Shown piece by piece: positions 15,524-25,357 of a DNA stretch of 64,000 nucleotides. Each line of letters starts with the position of its first letter. The stretch's first letter is position 1. Location: the NCBI GenBank assembly GCA_020099315.1, contig CP083650.1:310001-374000 (forward strand), written 5' to 3'. The notes below the pieces were generated by a model. It was given only the letters and a program-made list of their open reading frames with translations, was not told the DNA's origin and made no database searches. Source of the stretch: Citrobacter europaeus (GTDB taxonomy: Bacteria; Pseudomonadota; Gammaproteobacteria; Enterobacterales; Enterobacteriaceae). Position numbers and translations under genes: made by a program.

Positions 15524-18500
15524 CTACAAACTTCCCGCCGGGCGACTGCCTCTGCCCGCAGAACTTAATGTTCTCCCTGTTTGCTTACCGCCGAGGCTCT
15601 CCAGACGCATCTGGAACGGTGGGAACGGCATATCAATACCGTGCTCGCGGAAGCCAGCCAGAATCAGTTGGTGGATCTCGTGGCGCAGCGGCATGCGATG
15701 CCCCATTTCAGCGGCATAAATACGCAGTTCGAAGATTTGAATCCCTTGCTGCAGGTCAACCAGGAAGACTTCTGGCGCCGGATTATCGATAACCAGCGAG
15801 CAACGGTGTGCGGCAGTCAGCAAGATCTGCGTAACCTCCTCGCTGTTAGCCTCCGACGGCGCCGGGATGGTTAATACCACACGGGTGACCGAATCGGACA
15901 GCGACCAGTTGATGAACTGCTCGGTGATAAAGGCCTTATTGGGCACGATGATCTCTTTGCGGTCCCAGTCGCTGATGGTAGTGGCGCGGGTATTAATTTT
16001 CGTCACGCTACCGGTAAGATCGCGAATCGTCACCGTGTCGCCAATGCGGATTGGTTTTTCAAACAGGATAATCAGGCCGGAAATAAAGTTGGCGAAGATC
16101 TCCTGCAAACCAAAGCCCAGACCAACACCGAGAGCCGCTACCAGCCATTGCAGTTTGGACCATTCAATACCGATCATCGAGAAGCCAACCAGACCGCCAA
16201 TCAGCATCAGCAGATACTTTGTGATGGTGGTGATGGCGTAACCGGTGCCGGGGGTTAAATCCAGATGTTGCAGCAGCGCCAGCTCCAGCAGTGCGGGCAG
16301 GTTGCGCACTAGCTGGGTGGTGATAATAAATACCAGTATTGCGATGAGCACCGCACCCAGCGTTATCGGCTCCAGGCTTTCCACACCCTGCACCGTGGAG
16401 GTGACATCCCACAACGAAATGTTTTCCAGAAAGCCGAAAGCGGAATGAATTTCTGACCACAGCACAATGACCGAGAGCAGGGCGATAAGCATCAGGATAG
16501 AGCGCACCAGGCGCAACGATTGCGCGCTGATCGCATCCAAATCCACTTCGCTTTCATCAACATCAATCGCGCCTTCAAGGCTGGTGGAATGCGGTGGTTC
16601 TTCCTCACCCCGCGCGCGCTGCGCCAGCATTTCGGCGCGTCGATGCTTAGCGCGGTCAAACGCCAGGCGGCGGCGCTGAATGAGCATCCAGCGGCGGATG
16701 ACGTGATACACCACCAGTAATAAGAACCAAATCGCCACGGACGTTTCCAGACGCGCCAGTAAGGCTTGTGACGTGGCGAGATAACCCACTGCTGCGGCGA
16801 GAATAGCAATCAGCGGCGCGCCCATCAGCATATTCCACAGCATGCTGTTGACCATATTATCGCTGTTGCCCTCTTTATCGAGGTATAGCGGTATCCCGGC
16901 GCGTTTCAGGCTCAGGGTCACGACCGCCAACGCACCGCAAATCAGAATAAAGCACAGACGTCCCAATGAGGCGGAGAATTCCCGGTCATTGAGGTTATCA
17001 AACATAATCACCGCCATGATCAACGGGACAATCAGCCCGATGCTCATAAGGTAGTAGTGCATGGCTTTCGCGACGCGGTTCCGCGGCCAGCCAAAATGGG
17101 CAATGAACAAACCGTTGGGGCGCGCAAAGGTGGCGCAAATCATTACCGCCCACAGCATGGGCACCGTGGCGGTTACGCCATCGCCGATAGCAACAGCCAA
17201 CGGATAAGGCCAGGCTTCCTGCAGTCCGTAACCGAGCGTTGCCCACAGTACCGGCAAGGGCGAGGCGACGAGTATCGACCAGAACACTGTGCGTATTGTC
17301 AGCCAGAAATGGTCCTGGGTGACTTTCCCGACCCGCGCTGATGAGCGCTCCAGAAAACGGGTAAAGTGTTTGCGAGAGTAGAGGCTAAATCCAACCAGCA
17401 CCAGCGCACCGAATAGAGGTAGCAGCGTTTCCTTGCTGGTCAGCATCATGATGCTGGCTTTACCTAACTGATTAAACGTATCTAATGAGATCAGACGCCG
17501 TAGATCCTGAACGATGTCGACAGGCCAGGAGAGCGAGATAGGGCTAACGTCTGACGTCCAGAACAGATAGCGGTGCGTTGCTTCATTGACCTCTTTTAGC
17601 GCATCTTCCAGTTGGCTGTTGGAGACTTTGAGCTTGGTCAGCTCAAGGATCAACGTATCGCCGCCCTGTAACAAAGAGTTCAGCAGTTCACGCTGGGTGC
17701 GTAGCTGGGCGTTGAGAATGCTGCTCTGTTCAGCGGTCAGCGGTTGTCCATCGGCCTGATGAATCTGACGCAGTTGCGGCTGTTTGTTGAGGAGGTCCTC
17801 ATAGCGCATGCGGTGTACGCGAAGCTGCGCCATTTCGGTATCCAACTGCTGAGGCTTAGGCATTTCCGGTAAACGGGATACCTGCGCTCGTAGCGCTTCA
17901 CCCAGCATATTTGAGACCCCAAGCCACTGAGACTGCTCTCGCAGCGTATTCAAGGCCTGGCGGACCTGCAGCGTTTGGCTGGCAGCCTGACGCTGCTGAG
18001 AGGCGACCAGGTCCATACGTTGCGCCTGCTGGTTCAAGGCCTGAGACAGCTCGCGGTTAACCTTGAACTGATCGACAATACCTTCCGGCAGTCCCGCGCT
18101 GTTTTCCGCCAGCAGTTCGGTGCTTTCCAGCGCTCGCTCTGCTTCACGCTGACGCTGACTGTTAAGTTGGTTGCGTAATGCCTGCAGGTAAGCGTCGAGT
18201 TGTTGACTCTGTTTTTCTGCCAGTTCGGAACGCATACGCGCCAGCTCCTGGCGGTTATTGGCGGAAAGCTGCGCCAGCTCCAGCTCATCGACCTGGGCTT
18301 TGAGTTTGGCGGATTCAGCCTGCATCGCCTGATTTTGCGCGGAGTTACCGTTGGCGGTACCAATGCGTCGCTCAAGCTCATTTAGCTGGCGGCGGGCATC
18401 GGTTTGCTGTTGAGGAAGTTGGCTTAATGAGTCGGCGATTTCCCGGGCGCGGTCCTGCTCCTGTTGGGCCTGACGACTTTTTTCCAACAGTTGGCTGCTG

Positions 18501-18838
18501 ACCTGCAGGATCTCCTGGTTTAACGCATCGGTAGTGAGTCCGGTTGGCACATTGCGCGGTTCATCGCGCAGGTTGCTAAGCTGCGCGCGTAATGTTGCGG
18601 ACAGCTTGGGGAAGTTATCAATAACCTGCTGATATTGCTGGGCACGCTCAAGAGAGCCTTTACGCTCCTCAAGGGCATTCAGCGCGGACTGGAGCGCCTC
18701 GACGGTTTCTGGCTGAGCGGGTTTTGCCGCCTTTGCCTGCTCCAGTTCCTGGGTGAGTTGTTTGGCATCGGGGGCCGTCGCAGCGTACGCCCCCAGGCTG
18801 AGGCACCAGGCCATCAGAAACGTGATAATCAGGCGCAC
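15524..18838 (-). CDS. mscM: Miniconductance mechanosensitive channel MscM
   Basis: This 1104-residue member of the large MscS family (YjeP) opens under membrane tension and protects against hypo-osmotic shock. A signal peptide (about 1-20) is followed by a long periplasmic coiled-coil region rich in Gln/Ala/Leu to about residue 460, a set of membrane helices, and the C-terminal MscS core (GLGFGLQEIFANFISG, RIGDTVTI). The start codon is GTG at 18838. It follows psd by 17 bp, so it is the second gene of a psd-mscM operon. Confidence 0.96.
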   Translation of the reverse strand: MRLIITFLMAWCLSLGAYAATAPDAKQLTQELEQAKAAKPAQPETVEALQSALNALEERKGSLERAQQYQQVIDNFPKLSATLRAQLSNLRDEPRNVPTGLTTDALNQEILQVSSQLLEKSRQAQQEQDRAREIADSLSQLPQQQTDARRQLNELERRIGTANGNSAQNQAMQAESAKLKAQVDELELAQLSANNRQELARMRSELAEKQSQQLDAYLQALRNQLNSQRQREAERALESTELLAENSAGLPEGIVDQFKVNRELSQALNQQAQRMDLVASQQRQAASQTLQVRQALNTLREQSQWLGVSNMLGEALRAQVSRLPEMPKPQQLDTEMAQLRVHRMRYEDLLNKQPQLRQIHQADGQPLTAEQSSILNAQLRTQRELLNSLLQGGDTLILELTKLKVSNSQLEDALKEVNEATHRYLFWTSDVSPISLSWPVDIVQDLRRLISLDTFNQLGKASIMMLTSKETLLPLFGALVLVGFSLYSRKHFTRFLERSSARVGKVTQDHFWLTIRTVFWSILVASPLPVLWATLGYGLQEAWPYPLAVAIGDGVTATVPMLWAVMICATFARPNGLFIAHFGWPRNRVAKAMHYYLMSIGLIVPLIMAVIMFDNLNDREFSASLGRLCFILICGALAVVTLSLKRAGIPLYLDKEGNSDNMVNSMLWNMLMGAPLIAILAAAVGYLATSQALLARLETSVAIWFLLLVVYHVIRRWMLIQRRRLAFDRAKHRRAEMLAQRARGEEEPPHSTSLEGAIDVDESEVDLDAISAQSLRLVRSILMLIALLSVIVLWSEIHSAFGFLENISLWDVTSTVQGVESLEPITLGAVLIAILVFIITTQLVRNLPALLELALLQHLDLTPGTGYAITTITKYLLMLIGGLVGFSMIGIEWSKLQWLVAALGVGLGFGLQEIFANFISGLIILFEKPIRIGDTVTIRDLTGSVTKINTRATTISDWDRKEIIVPNKAFITEQFINWSLSDSVTRVVLTIPAPSEANSEEVTQILLTAAHRCSLVIDNPAPEVFLVDLQQGIQIFELRIYAAEMGHRMPLRHEIHQLILAGFREHGIDMPFPPFQMRLESLGGKQTGRTLSSAGRGSRPAGSL

Positions 18839-18855
18839 AGCAGCGATTCCTATGT

Positions 18856-19824
18856 TTAACTTTCGTCTTTTTTGTCGTCAACCAGCGGGCTGGCGTCGTG
18901 TTCTGCTTCGATCTCTTCTTTCGCCAGCGGGGCCGGTTCTGCCTCTGGCGTCACGAAAGTCTCGGTTGAGATGGCCATTGGCTGACCGATTTTCGTTACT
19001 GAAAGGTCCTGCAACTGCTCAACCAGATTAACTTTGCCAGGTGCGAACAGGTTGATGACGGTTGAACCGAGCTTAAAGCGGCCCATTTCCTGACCTTTCA
19101 ACAGTGCCACCGACCCTTCGCTTTCGCCTTCCGGCCAGGTCCAGCGTTTGATGACGCCTTCACGCGGTGGGGTAATGGTGCCAGCCCATGCGGTTTCAAT
19201 ACTGCCGACGATGGTCGCACCGACCAGAATCTGCACCATCGGGCCAAATTCGGTATCAAACAGGCAGATTACGCGTTCATTGCGTGCAAACAGGTTCGGA
19301 ACGTTTTGCGCAGTCAGGATGTTTACAGAGAAGAGATCGCCTGGCACGTACATCATTTCACGCAGGATACCGTTACACGGCATATGTACACGGTGGTAAT
19401 CGCGTGGAGACAAGTAAGTGGTTACAAACGTACCGTTGCGGAATTTGTCCGCCATCTGGTAGTTGCCAGCCAGCAGGGCTTCAAGGGTATAGCTGTGCCC
19501 TTTAGCCTGCAGAAGCTTGTCTTCTTCGATGTTGCCTAACTGGTTAATCACGCCGTCAGCGGGCATGACCAGTACGTTTGGATCGGTGTTAATCGGGCGA
19601 ACGTCGTCGCGCAGCGGGCGAACAAAGAAGTCGTTAAAGGTGCGATAGCTGGCGGTGTCCGGCTTTTGCGCCTCTTTCATATCGACCTTGTAGTATTTCA
19701 CGAACAGATCGATAACCAGTTTAGTCAGCCATCCCGCTCGTTTGCTCGCACCCCAACCCGCCAGGCGAGTGAGCCATAGTTTCGGCAGAATGTATTGTAG
19801 CGAAAGCTTAAATGAGTTTAACAA
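18856..19824 (-). CDS. psd: Phosphatidylserine decarboxylase proenzyme
   Basis: This 322-residue inner-membrane enzyme makes phosphatidylethanolamine. The LGST motif near residues 251-254 is the self-cleavage site that creates the pyruvoyl group on the alpha chain; the catalytic histidine/aspartate segment YLSPRDYHRVHMPCNG is present. The acidic C-terminal tail (EAEHDASPLVDDKKDES) is typical. First gene of the pair with mscM. Confidence 0.98.
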   Translation of the reverse strand: MLNSFKLSLQYILPKLWLTRLAGWGASKRAGWLTKLVIDLFVKYYKVDMKEAQKPDTASYRTFNDFFVRPLRDDVRPINTDPNVLVMPADGVINQLGNIEEDKLLQAKGHSYTLEALLAGNYQMADKFRNGTFVTTYLSPRDYHRVHMPCNGILREMMYVPGDLFSVNILTAQNVPNLFARNERVICLFDTEFGPMVQILVGATIVGSIETAWAGTITPPREGVIKRWTWPEGESEGSVALLKGQEMGRFKLGSTVINLFAPGKVNLVEQLQDLSVTKIGQPMAISTETFVTPEAEPAPLAKEEIEAEHDASPLVDDKKDES

Positions 19825-19852
19825 GGTAGCCTCCAGGCCATAATTTGTTCCC

Positions 19853-19874
19853 GATCCGGCATACGGGCCGGATC
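19853..19874. repeat. REP-like palindrome between rsgA and psd
   Basis: GATCCGGC and GCCGGATC form a perfect 8-bp stem around ATACGG. It lies between two genes on the minus strand. No T-run follows on that strand, so it is more REP-like than a terminator. Confidence 0.55.
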
Positions 19875-19917
19875 CTGAAAAAAGGGGGGACGATTCTAGC
19901 GATGCTTAGCTTAGTTG

Positions 19918-20970
19918 TCAGTTGTCTGTATCAGAAAAGTTTTTACGCGTTTTTACCTGCGCCATGCTTTCCAGGATGCGGTGATAATTTTCAAACCGGG
20001 TTTCGGCAATGGTCCCTTTTTCTACCGCCTCACGGATAGCGCAGCCTGGATCGGTATCATGCTTGCAGTCGCGGTATTTGCAATGGCCCAGGTAGTCATG
20101 GAATTCGACAAAGCCATGCGTGATTTGTTCCGGTTCCAGATGCCACAGCCCGAACTCACGTACGCCAGGGGAGTCGATAACGTCGCCGCCGTGCGGGAAG
20201 TGATACAGGCGAGATGCCGTGGTGGTGTGCTGTCCAAGGCCGGAGTTGTCGGAGACATCGTTGGTCAGGATCTCTTCCTGCAGGCCGAGAAGATTATTGA
20301 GCAGGCTCGATTTACCCACGCCCGACTGACCAGCAAAAATGCTGATACGATCGGTTAATGCTTCTTCAAGCGGCTTCAGGCCGTCTTTAGTGCGGCTTGA
20401 TACCATCAACACGCGATAGCCAATGTTGCGATAGATATCCATCTGTTCGTTAACGAAAGCCATGCCTTCGTCATCCAGCAGATCGATTTTATTCAGTACG
20501 ATAATCGGTTCGACGTGTAGCGTTTCGCAGGCTACCAGATACCGGTCGATAATATTGAGTGACAGCTCGGGTAAGATGGCTGAGACAATAACGATCTGGT
20601 TGATGTTGGCGGCGATGGGTTTTACCCCGTCGTAAAAGTCGGGGCGTGTCAGAACCGAGGTACGTTCGTGTACTGCCTCAACGATGCCTTTGACATTCAC
20701 GCCTTCTGCTGCCGCTTTACCCGGGCGCCAGACGACGCGATCGCCGGTAACCAGCGAGCGAATTGTTCTGCGGATGTTGCAGCGGTGAATCTCACCGTCA
20801 GCAGATTCTACGTCGGCATGCATGCCAAAACGGCTGATAACGATGCCTTCAGCGGTTTCGCCAAACAGGTTGTCGTCGTAGTCTGGCTTCTCCGCGGACG
20901 TTTTCAGACGACGCTGGTGATTGGCGTTCACACGGCGCTGTTGGCCTTTGGAGAGTTTATTCTTACTCAA
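19918..20970 (-). CDS. rsgA: Ribosome small-subunit GTPase RsgA
   Basis: This 350-residue circularly permuted GTPase acts in late 30S maturation. Motif order is permuted: NKIDLL (G4) precedes GQSGVGKSS (G1) and DSPGVREFG (G3). An OB fold lies N-terminal, and a zinc knuckle (CKYRDCKHDTDPGC) is C-terminal. A TTG start at 20970 (then SKNKLSKGQQRR) is preferred: AGGAG lies 9-10 nt upstream and the length matches E. coli. A longer upstream ATG frame lacks a ribosome site. Divergent from orn. Confidence 0.96.
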   Translation of the reverse strand: MSKNKLSKGQQRRVNANHQRRLKTSAEKPDYDDNLFGETAEGIVISRFGMHADVESADGEIHRCNIRRTIRSLVTGDRVVWRPGKAAAEGVNVKGIVEAVHERTSVLTRPDFYDGVKPIAANINQIVIVSAILPELSLNIIDRYLVACETLHVEPIIVLNKIDLLDDEGMAFVNEQMDIYRNIGYRVLMVSSRTKDGLKPLEEALTDRISIFAGQSGVGKSSLLNNLLGLQEEILTNDVSDNSGLGQHTTTASRLYHFPHGGDVIDSPGVREFGLWHLEPEQITHGFVEFHDYLGHCKYRDCKHDTDPGCAIREAVEKGTIAETRFENYHRILESMAQVKTRKNFSDTDN

Positions 20971-21075
20971 TCGGACTGGCTCCTGGTCGCCCATGATGGG
21001 CAAAACATTTATGATACACACAATTTTAGATCAATGTAGTCACACTGAATGTGACGCTGAAGGGTGGAAAATAGC

Positions 21076-21621
21076 ATGAGTGCCAATGAAAACAACCTGA
21101 TTTGGATCGATCTGGAAATGACAGGTCTGGATCCCGAGCGCGATCGCATTATTGAGATCGCCACGCTGGTGACCGATGCCAACCTGAATATTCTGGCTGA
21201 AGGACCGACAATTGCGGTGCACCAGTCAGACGAACAGTTGGCATTAATGGATGACTGGAACGTACGTACGCATACCGGTAGCGGGCTGGTGGATCGCGTG
21301 AAGGCGAGCACCATGGGCGATCGTGAAGCTGAACTGGCCACGCTGGCTTTTTTGAAAGAGTGGGTTCCGGAAGGGAAATCACCCATCTGTGGCAACAGCA
21401 TCGGTCAGGATCGTCGTTTCCTGTTTAAATACATGCCGGAGCTGGAGGCGTATTTCCATTATCGCTATCTTGACGTTAGTACGCTCAAAGAACTGGCGCG
21501 TCGTTGGAAGCCGGAGATCCTGGCTGGCTTCACCAAGCAGGGAACGCATCAGGCGATGGACGACATTCGTGAATCTGTTGCTGAGCTTGCTTACTATCGC
21601 GAACATTTTATTAAGCTTTGA
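21076..21621 (+). CDS. orn: Oligoribonuclease
   Basis: This 181-residue DEDDh exonuclease degrades two- to five-nucleotide RNAs, including linear di-nucleotides from cyclic-di-GMP turnover, and is essential in E. coli. The first catalytic block WIDLEMTGLD is near residue 10, and HQAMDDIRESVAELAYYREH is the last. The ATG at 21076 (MSANENNLIW) is chosen over one four codons upstream by family length. Divergent from rsgA. Confidence 0.97.
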   Translation: MSANENNLIWIDLEMTGLDPERDRIIEIATLVTDANLNILAEGPTIAVHQSDEQLALMDDWNVRTHTGSGLVDRVKASTMGDREAELATLAFLKEWVPEGKSPICGNSIGQDRRFLFKYMPELEAYFHYRYLDVSTLKELARRWKPEILAGFTKQGTHQAMDDIRESVAELAYYREHFIKL

Positions 21622-21631
21622 TTTTGTGGAT

Positions 21632-21664
21632 TGCCGGGTGGCGGCTGCGCCTTACCCGGCCTAC
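21632..21664 (-). repeat. REP element after orn
   Basis: TGCCGGGTGGCGGCTGCGCCTTACCCGGCC is a REP palindrome 10 bp after the orn stop codon and may act as an mRNA 3'-end stabiliser. Confidence 0.75.
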
Positions 21665-21774
21665 GAAAATCGTTCCTGCGAGCTTGCACTAAGTCAGGAT
21701 TGTCGCTAAATTAAACGACTTGCCGATAAATTCAGCACTTAAACGAAAAAACAAGAAAATCGCTTTTAGGGGGG

Positions 21775-21802
21775 TTGCAGCTAAACGGATTTCTCGTATA
21801 AT
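21775..21802 (+). promoter_or_regulatory. Promoter of the tRNA-Gly cluster
   Basis: TTGCAG (21775-21780) and a perfect TATAAT (21797-21802) are 16 bp apart and are followed by the GC-rich discriminator GCGCCTCCCG, as in stringently controlled stable-RNA promoters. The first tRNA begins about 55 bp downstream of the presumed start. A G-run (TAGGGGGG) precedes the -35 box. Confidence 0.85.
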
Positions 21803-21862
21803 GCGCCTCCCGTAACGACAGAGAATTACGCGTTACGGCAGCAACAAAAGCAGTACAGATTT

Positions 21863-21938
<76 letters not shown>

Positions 21939-21984
21939 AAATTTGAAAGTGCTTGTTAAGCACAGACCACCAATCGCAGGATTT

Positions 21985-22090
21985 CGAATTGCGACAAGGC
22001 GGCAACTGAATGAGACTCAGGAGCTTACTGAAGTGAGTGACTCAGGCGAATGAAGGCAGCCAACGCAGTAGCGGTTCGAAAGACGAAGAT
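21985..22090 (+). repeat. ERIC-like element in tRNA spacer 1
   Basis: The spacer between tRNA copies 1 and 2 contains a diverged ERIC core: CAGGAGCTTACTGAAGTGAG, TGACTC and GGCAGCCAACGCAG, in plus orientation. It makes up most of the 155 bp spacer, which is nearly identical to the next spacer. Confidence 0.7.
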
Positions 22091-22093
22091 TAT

Positions 22094-22169
<76 letters not shown>

Positions 22170-22215
22170 AAATTTGAAAGTGCTTATTAAGCACAGACCA
22201 CCAATCGCAGAATTT

Positions 22216-22322
22216 CGAATTGCGACAAGGCGGCAACTGAATGAGACCTCAGGAGCTTACTGAAGTAAGTGACTCAGGCGAATGAAGGCAGCCAACGCAG
22301 TAGCGGTTCGAAAGACGAAGAT
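22216..22322 (+). repeat. ERIC-like element in tRNA spacer 2
   Basis: This differs from the spacer 1 copy by a few single-base changes and a one-base insertion (GAGACCTCAGG versus GAGACTCAGG). The core AAGTAAGTGACT is closer to the ERIC consensus here. Confidence 0.7.
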
Positions 22323-22325
22323 TAT

Positions 22326-22401
<76 letters not shown>

Positions 22402-22671
22402 AATTCTTACCTCGATAAAAAATATCCACAACGAATAATCGCGTTGGGGACGTTTTGTTTTGTCATTGACATACTCTTGTAAACAGACTTATCCACAGGT
22501 TCGGGTATTATTCCTGGAATGCAAAAAACTTCGATGGGTGAATAGTATCATTTTAACTGCTTGAAATTATTGGTTTAATTATCATTTCAAATTGTTAATG
22601 CGATCACTTGACGATTTTTTCCCTCTTGAATATCAATGTGTTTTTATTTTTATACACAAGCTGTGGATGAC
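22402..22671. other. datA: datA-like DnaA-box cluster
   Basis: This 270 bp gene-free interval contains an exact DnaA box TTATCCACA (22489-22497), TTATACACA (22650-22658, fits TTATNCACA), and one-mismatch boxes ATATCCACA (22422-22430) and, on the minus strand, TCATCCACA (22662-22670). A near-consensus IHF site, TATCAATGTGTTT (22631-22643), lies between the two strongest boxes. E. coli datA, which promotes DnaA-ATP hydrolysis with IHF, lies beside the glyVXY tRNA genes, so this is the expected position. Function is inferred from position and motifs. Confidence 0.72.
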
Positions 22672-23811
22672 TTAAGCGTCGCGCGGCAGACCCTTTTCAA
22701 TGACCCTGACCAAACGTTGTTTCTTCGGTAACTGCACCTCAACTACGCAGGCATTTCGCTTCTCGATTTGCTGAGCAACCGCCCAGTCTATGTGTTCGTC
22801 GAGAAGTGTGTACTCACCTCTGCGACTTTCCAGCGCGTGAATAACAGCGTCATCCCAGGGGGCATTACCCAACGCAACGGCGATATTTCGCAGCCAACGC
22901 AGGTGGCCAATACGACGAATGGCAGACCCCTCTGTGACTTTTAAAAACCACGCTTCGCTCCAGCTAAACAGCTCTATTAACTCTGGAGCATGAAGCTGCT
23001 TGCGCGGGCTGAAGTCATCCTCTGCCGTCAACTGCGAATAGCGATTCCACGGGCAAATAAGCTGGCAATCATCGCAGCCGTAAATTCGATTCCCCATCAA
23101 GGGACGAAATTCTTCCGGGATCGCACCTTCCAGTTCGATCGTGAGATAAGAGATACAGCGGCGCGCATCCACCGTGTAGGGTTCAACGATGGCCCCGGTG
23201 GGACAGATGGTCATGCAGGCGACGCATTTCCCGCATCCTTCTTCTACTGGTTGGTCGACCGGCAAGGGTAAATCGATCAGTAATTCCCCGAGGAAGAAAA
23301 ATGATCCGGCTTCACGATTGAGGATAAGTGAGTGCTTACCTGTCCAGCCAAGCCCGGCTTTTTCCGCTAACGGGCGCTCAAGAATGGGCGCAGAATCGAC
23401 AAAAGGTCTAAAATTCAGCGAAACGCAGTGCTGTTGAATCATCTCCCCCAGCTTTTTTAAGCGGTTACGCAGCAGCTTGTGATAGTCGCGGCCAAGCGCA
23501 TAACGGCTGACGTAACCCAGCGAAGGGTTTTTCAACGTACTGGCAAAGGCCGCTTTGGCAGGAAGATAGTTCATACGTACGCTGATAACTCGTAGCGTAC
23601 CGGGCAATAATTCGTGAGGTCGGGCGCGCATCATGCCGTGACGGGCCATCCAGTCCATCTCGCCGTGATAGTGTTTATCCAGCCAGGCCTGCAGTTTGGG
23701 TTCCGCTTCGCTGAGGTCGGTATCGGCAATACCGACCTGCTGAAAGCCAAGCTCCAGCCCCCACTGCTTAATATTTTGCGCTAACTGATTGAGATCGAGG
23801 GGCTCTGACAT
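22672..23811 (-). CDS. queG: Epoxyqueuosine reductase
   Basis: This 379-residue cobalamin and iron-sulfur enzyme performs the last step of queuosine synthesis in tRNA. Two [4Fe-4S] motifs are visible: CGKCVACMTICPTGA and CDDCQLICPW. The start MSEPLDLNQLA at 23811 matches the family; a longer in-frame start is rejected. It is divergent from nnr and the two ATG codons overlap (CATG at 23809-23812), so each gene's ribosome site lies inside the other gene. Confidence 0.97.
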   Translation of the reverse strand: MSEPLDLNQLAQNIKQWGLELGFQQVGIADTDLSEAEPKLQAWLDKHYHGEMDWMARHGMMRARPHELLPGTLRVISVRMNYLPAKAAFASTLKNPSLGYVSRYALGRDYHKLLRNRLKKLGEMIQQHCVSLNFRPFVDSAPILERPLAEKAGLGWTGKHSLILNREAGSFFFLGELLIDLPLPVDQPVEEGCGKCVACMTICPTGAIVEPYTVDARRCISYLTIELEGAIPEEFRPLMGNRIYGCDDCQLICPWNRYSQLTAEDDFSPRKQLHAPELIELFSWSEAWFLKVTEGSAIRRIGHLRWLRNIAVALGNAPWDDAVIHALESRRGEYTLLDEHIDWAVAQQIEKRNACVVEVQLPKKQRLVRVIEKGLPRDA

Positions 23812-25357
23812 GACGGACCATACAATGAAGAAAAACCCCGCAAGTATACCACACTCCATCTGGCACGCCGATGACATCAGGCGGATGGAGCGAGAGGCGG
23901 CAGACAGTTTAGGGCTGACGTTGTACGAACTGATGCAACGGGCGGGAGAGGCGGCGTTTCAGGTCACCCGCGAGGCATATCCGAACGCCCGAAACTGGCT
24001 GGTGTTGTGTGGTCATGGCAACAACGGCGGAGATGGATACGTAGTGGCAAGGCTTGCCAAAGCGCAGGGTCTTGATGTTACGTTGCTGGCGCAGGAGAGC
24101 GATAAACCGCTCCCCGGGGAGGCGCAGCAGGCCCAGGACGCCTGGCTTAACGCCGGTGGCGTCATTCATGCTGTAGATATCAGCTGGCCAGATAGCGTGG
24201 ACGTCATTATTGATGCGCTGTCAGGCACTGGCTTAAAACATGCGCCGCGAGAGTCCCTTTCGGCAGTGATCGAGCGTGCCAATAGTCATCCTGCTCCTGT
24301 TGTGGCGATAGACATTCCATCCGGTCTGCTGGCGCAAACAGGGGCGACGCCGGGAGCGGTCATCAACGCTGCGCACACCGTCACCTTTATTGCGCTCAAG
24401 CCAGGTCTGCTAACGGGTAAAGCGCGCGATGTCACCGGATGCCTGCATGTTAACGCACTCGGGCTGGATGACTGGCTGGCGGGGCAGAACGCGCCGCTGC
24501 AGCGTTTTGATGCTCAACAGCTTGCGCACTGGCTAACGCCGCGTCGACCCACCTCGCACAAAGGCTCCCACGGTCGGCTGGTGATTATCGGCGGTGACCA
24601 CGGTACGGCAGGCGCAATACGCATGGCCGGTGAAGCGGCGCTGCGTGCAGGAGCCGGGCTGGTCAAAGTGCTGACCCGCAGTGAAAACATTGCGCCTATT
24701 CTGACTGCCAGGCCGGAACTGATGGTTGATGCGCTGACGCCGCAGACTCTGGAAGAGAGCATGGCTTGGGCGGATGTTGTGGTGATAGGGCCTGGGCTTG
24801 GTCAGCAGGAGTGGGGTAAAAAAGCGCTGCAAAAGGTCGAGAATTTTCGCAAACCGATGCTCTGGGATGCGGATGCGCTGAACCTGCTGGCAATCAATCC
24901 CGATAAACGTCACAATCGCGTGATCACGCCGCATCCGGGTGAAGCCGCGCGACTGCTGGGCTGTTCCATTGCAGAAATTGAAGACGATCGCTTACTTTGT
25001 GCACAACGTCTGGTAAAACGGTACGGAGGCGTCGTGGTGCTGAAAGGCGCGGGTACGGTTGTTGCCGCTGAACAGGCTGAGTTGGGTATTATTGATACCG
25101 GCAATGCAGGAATGGCCAGCGGCGGAATGGGTGATGTGCTTTCCGGTATTATTGGCGCATTGCTCGGACAGAAGCTTACCCCGTATGATGCAGCATGTGC
25201 GGGATGTGTTGCGCACGGTGCGGCGGCGGATGTACTGGCGGCGCGTTTTGGTACGCGCGGTATGCTGGCGACAGATCTCTTTACCACGCTACAGCGTATT
25301 GTTAACCCTGATGTGATTGACGTTTATCATGATGAATCGAGTAATTCCACTACCTGA
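23810..25357 (+). CDS. nnr: Bifunctional NAD(P)HX epimerase/dehydratase
   Basis: This 515-residue metabolite-repair enzyme restores hydrated NADH and NADPH. The N-terminal YjeF_N epimerase domain (about 20-220) contains LCGHGNNGGDGYV, and the C-terminal ADP-dependent dehydratase domain (about 230-500) contains GNAGMASGGMGDVLSG. The ATG at 23810 (MTDHTMKK) matches E. coli. First gene of the superoperon that continues through tsaE to hflC; its start overlaps that of queG. Confidence 0.95.
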   Translation: MTDHTMKKNPASIPHSIWHADDIRRMEREAADSLGLTLYELMQRAGEAAFQVTREAYPNARNWLVLCGHGNNGGDGYVVARLAKAQGLDVTLLAQESDKPLPGEAQQAQDAWLNAGGVIHAVDISWPDSVDVIIDALSGTGLKHAPRESLSAVIERANSHPAPVVAIDIPSGLLAQTGATPGAVINAAHTVTFIALKPGLLTGKARDVTGCLHVNALGLDDWLAGQNAPLQRFDAQQLAHWLTPRRPTSHKGSHGRLVIIGGDHGTAGAIRMAGEAALRAGAGLVKVLTRSENIAPILTARPELMVDALTPQTLEESMAWADVVVIGPGLGQQEWGKKALQKVENFRKPMLWDADALNLLAINPDKRHNRVITPHPGEAARLLGCSIAEIEDDRLLCAQRLVKRYGGVVVLKGAGTVVAAEQAELGIIDTGNAGMASGGMGDVLSGIIGALLGQKLTPYDAACAGCVAHGAAADVLAARFGTRGMLATDLFTTLQRIVNPDVIDVYHDESSNSTT

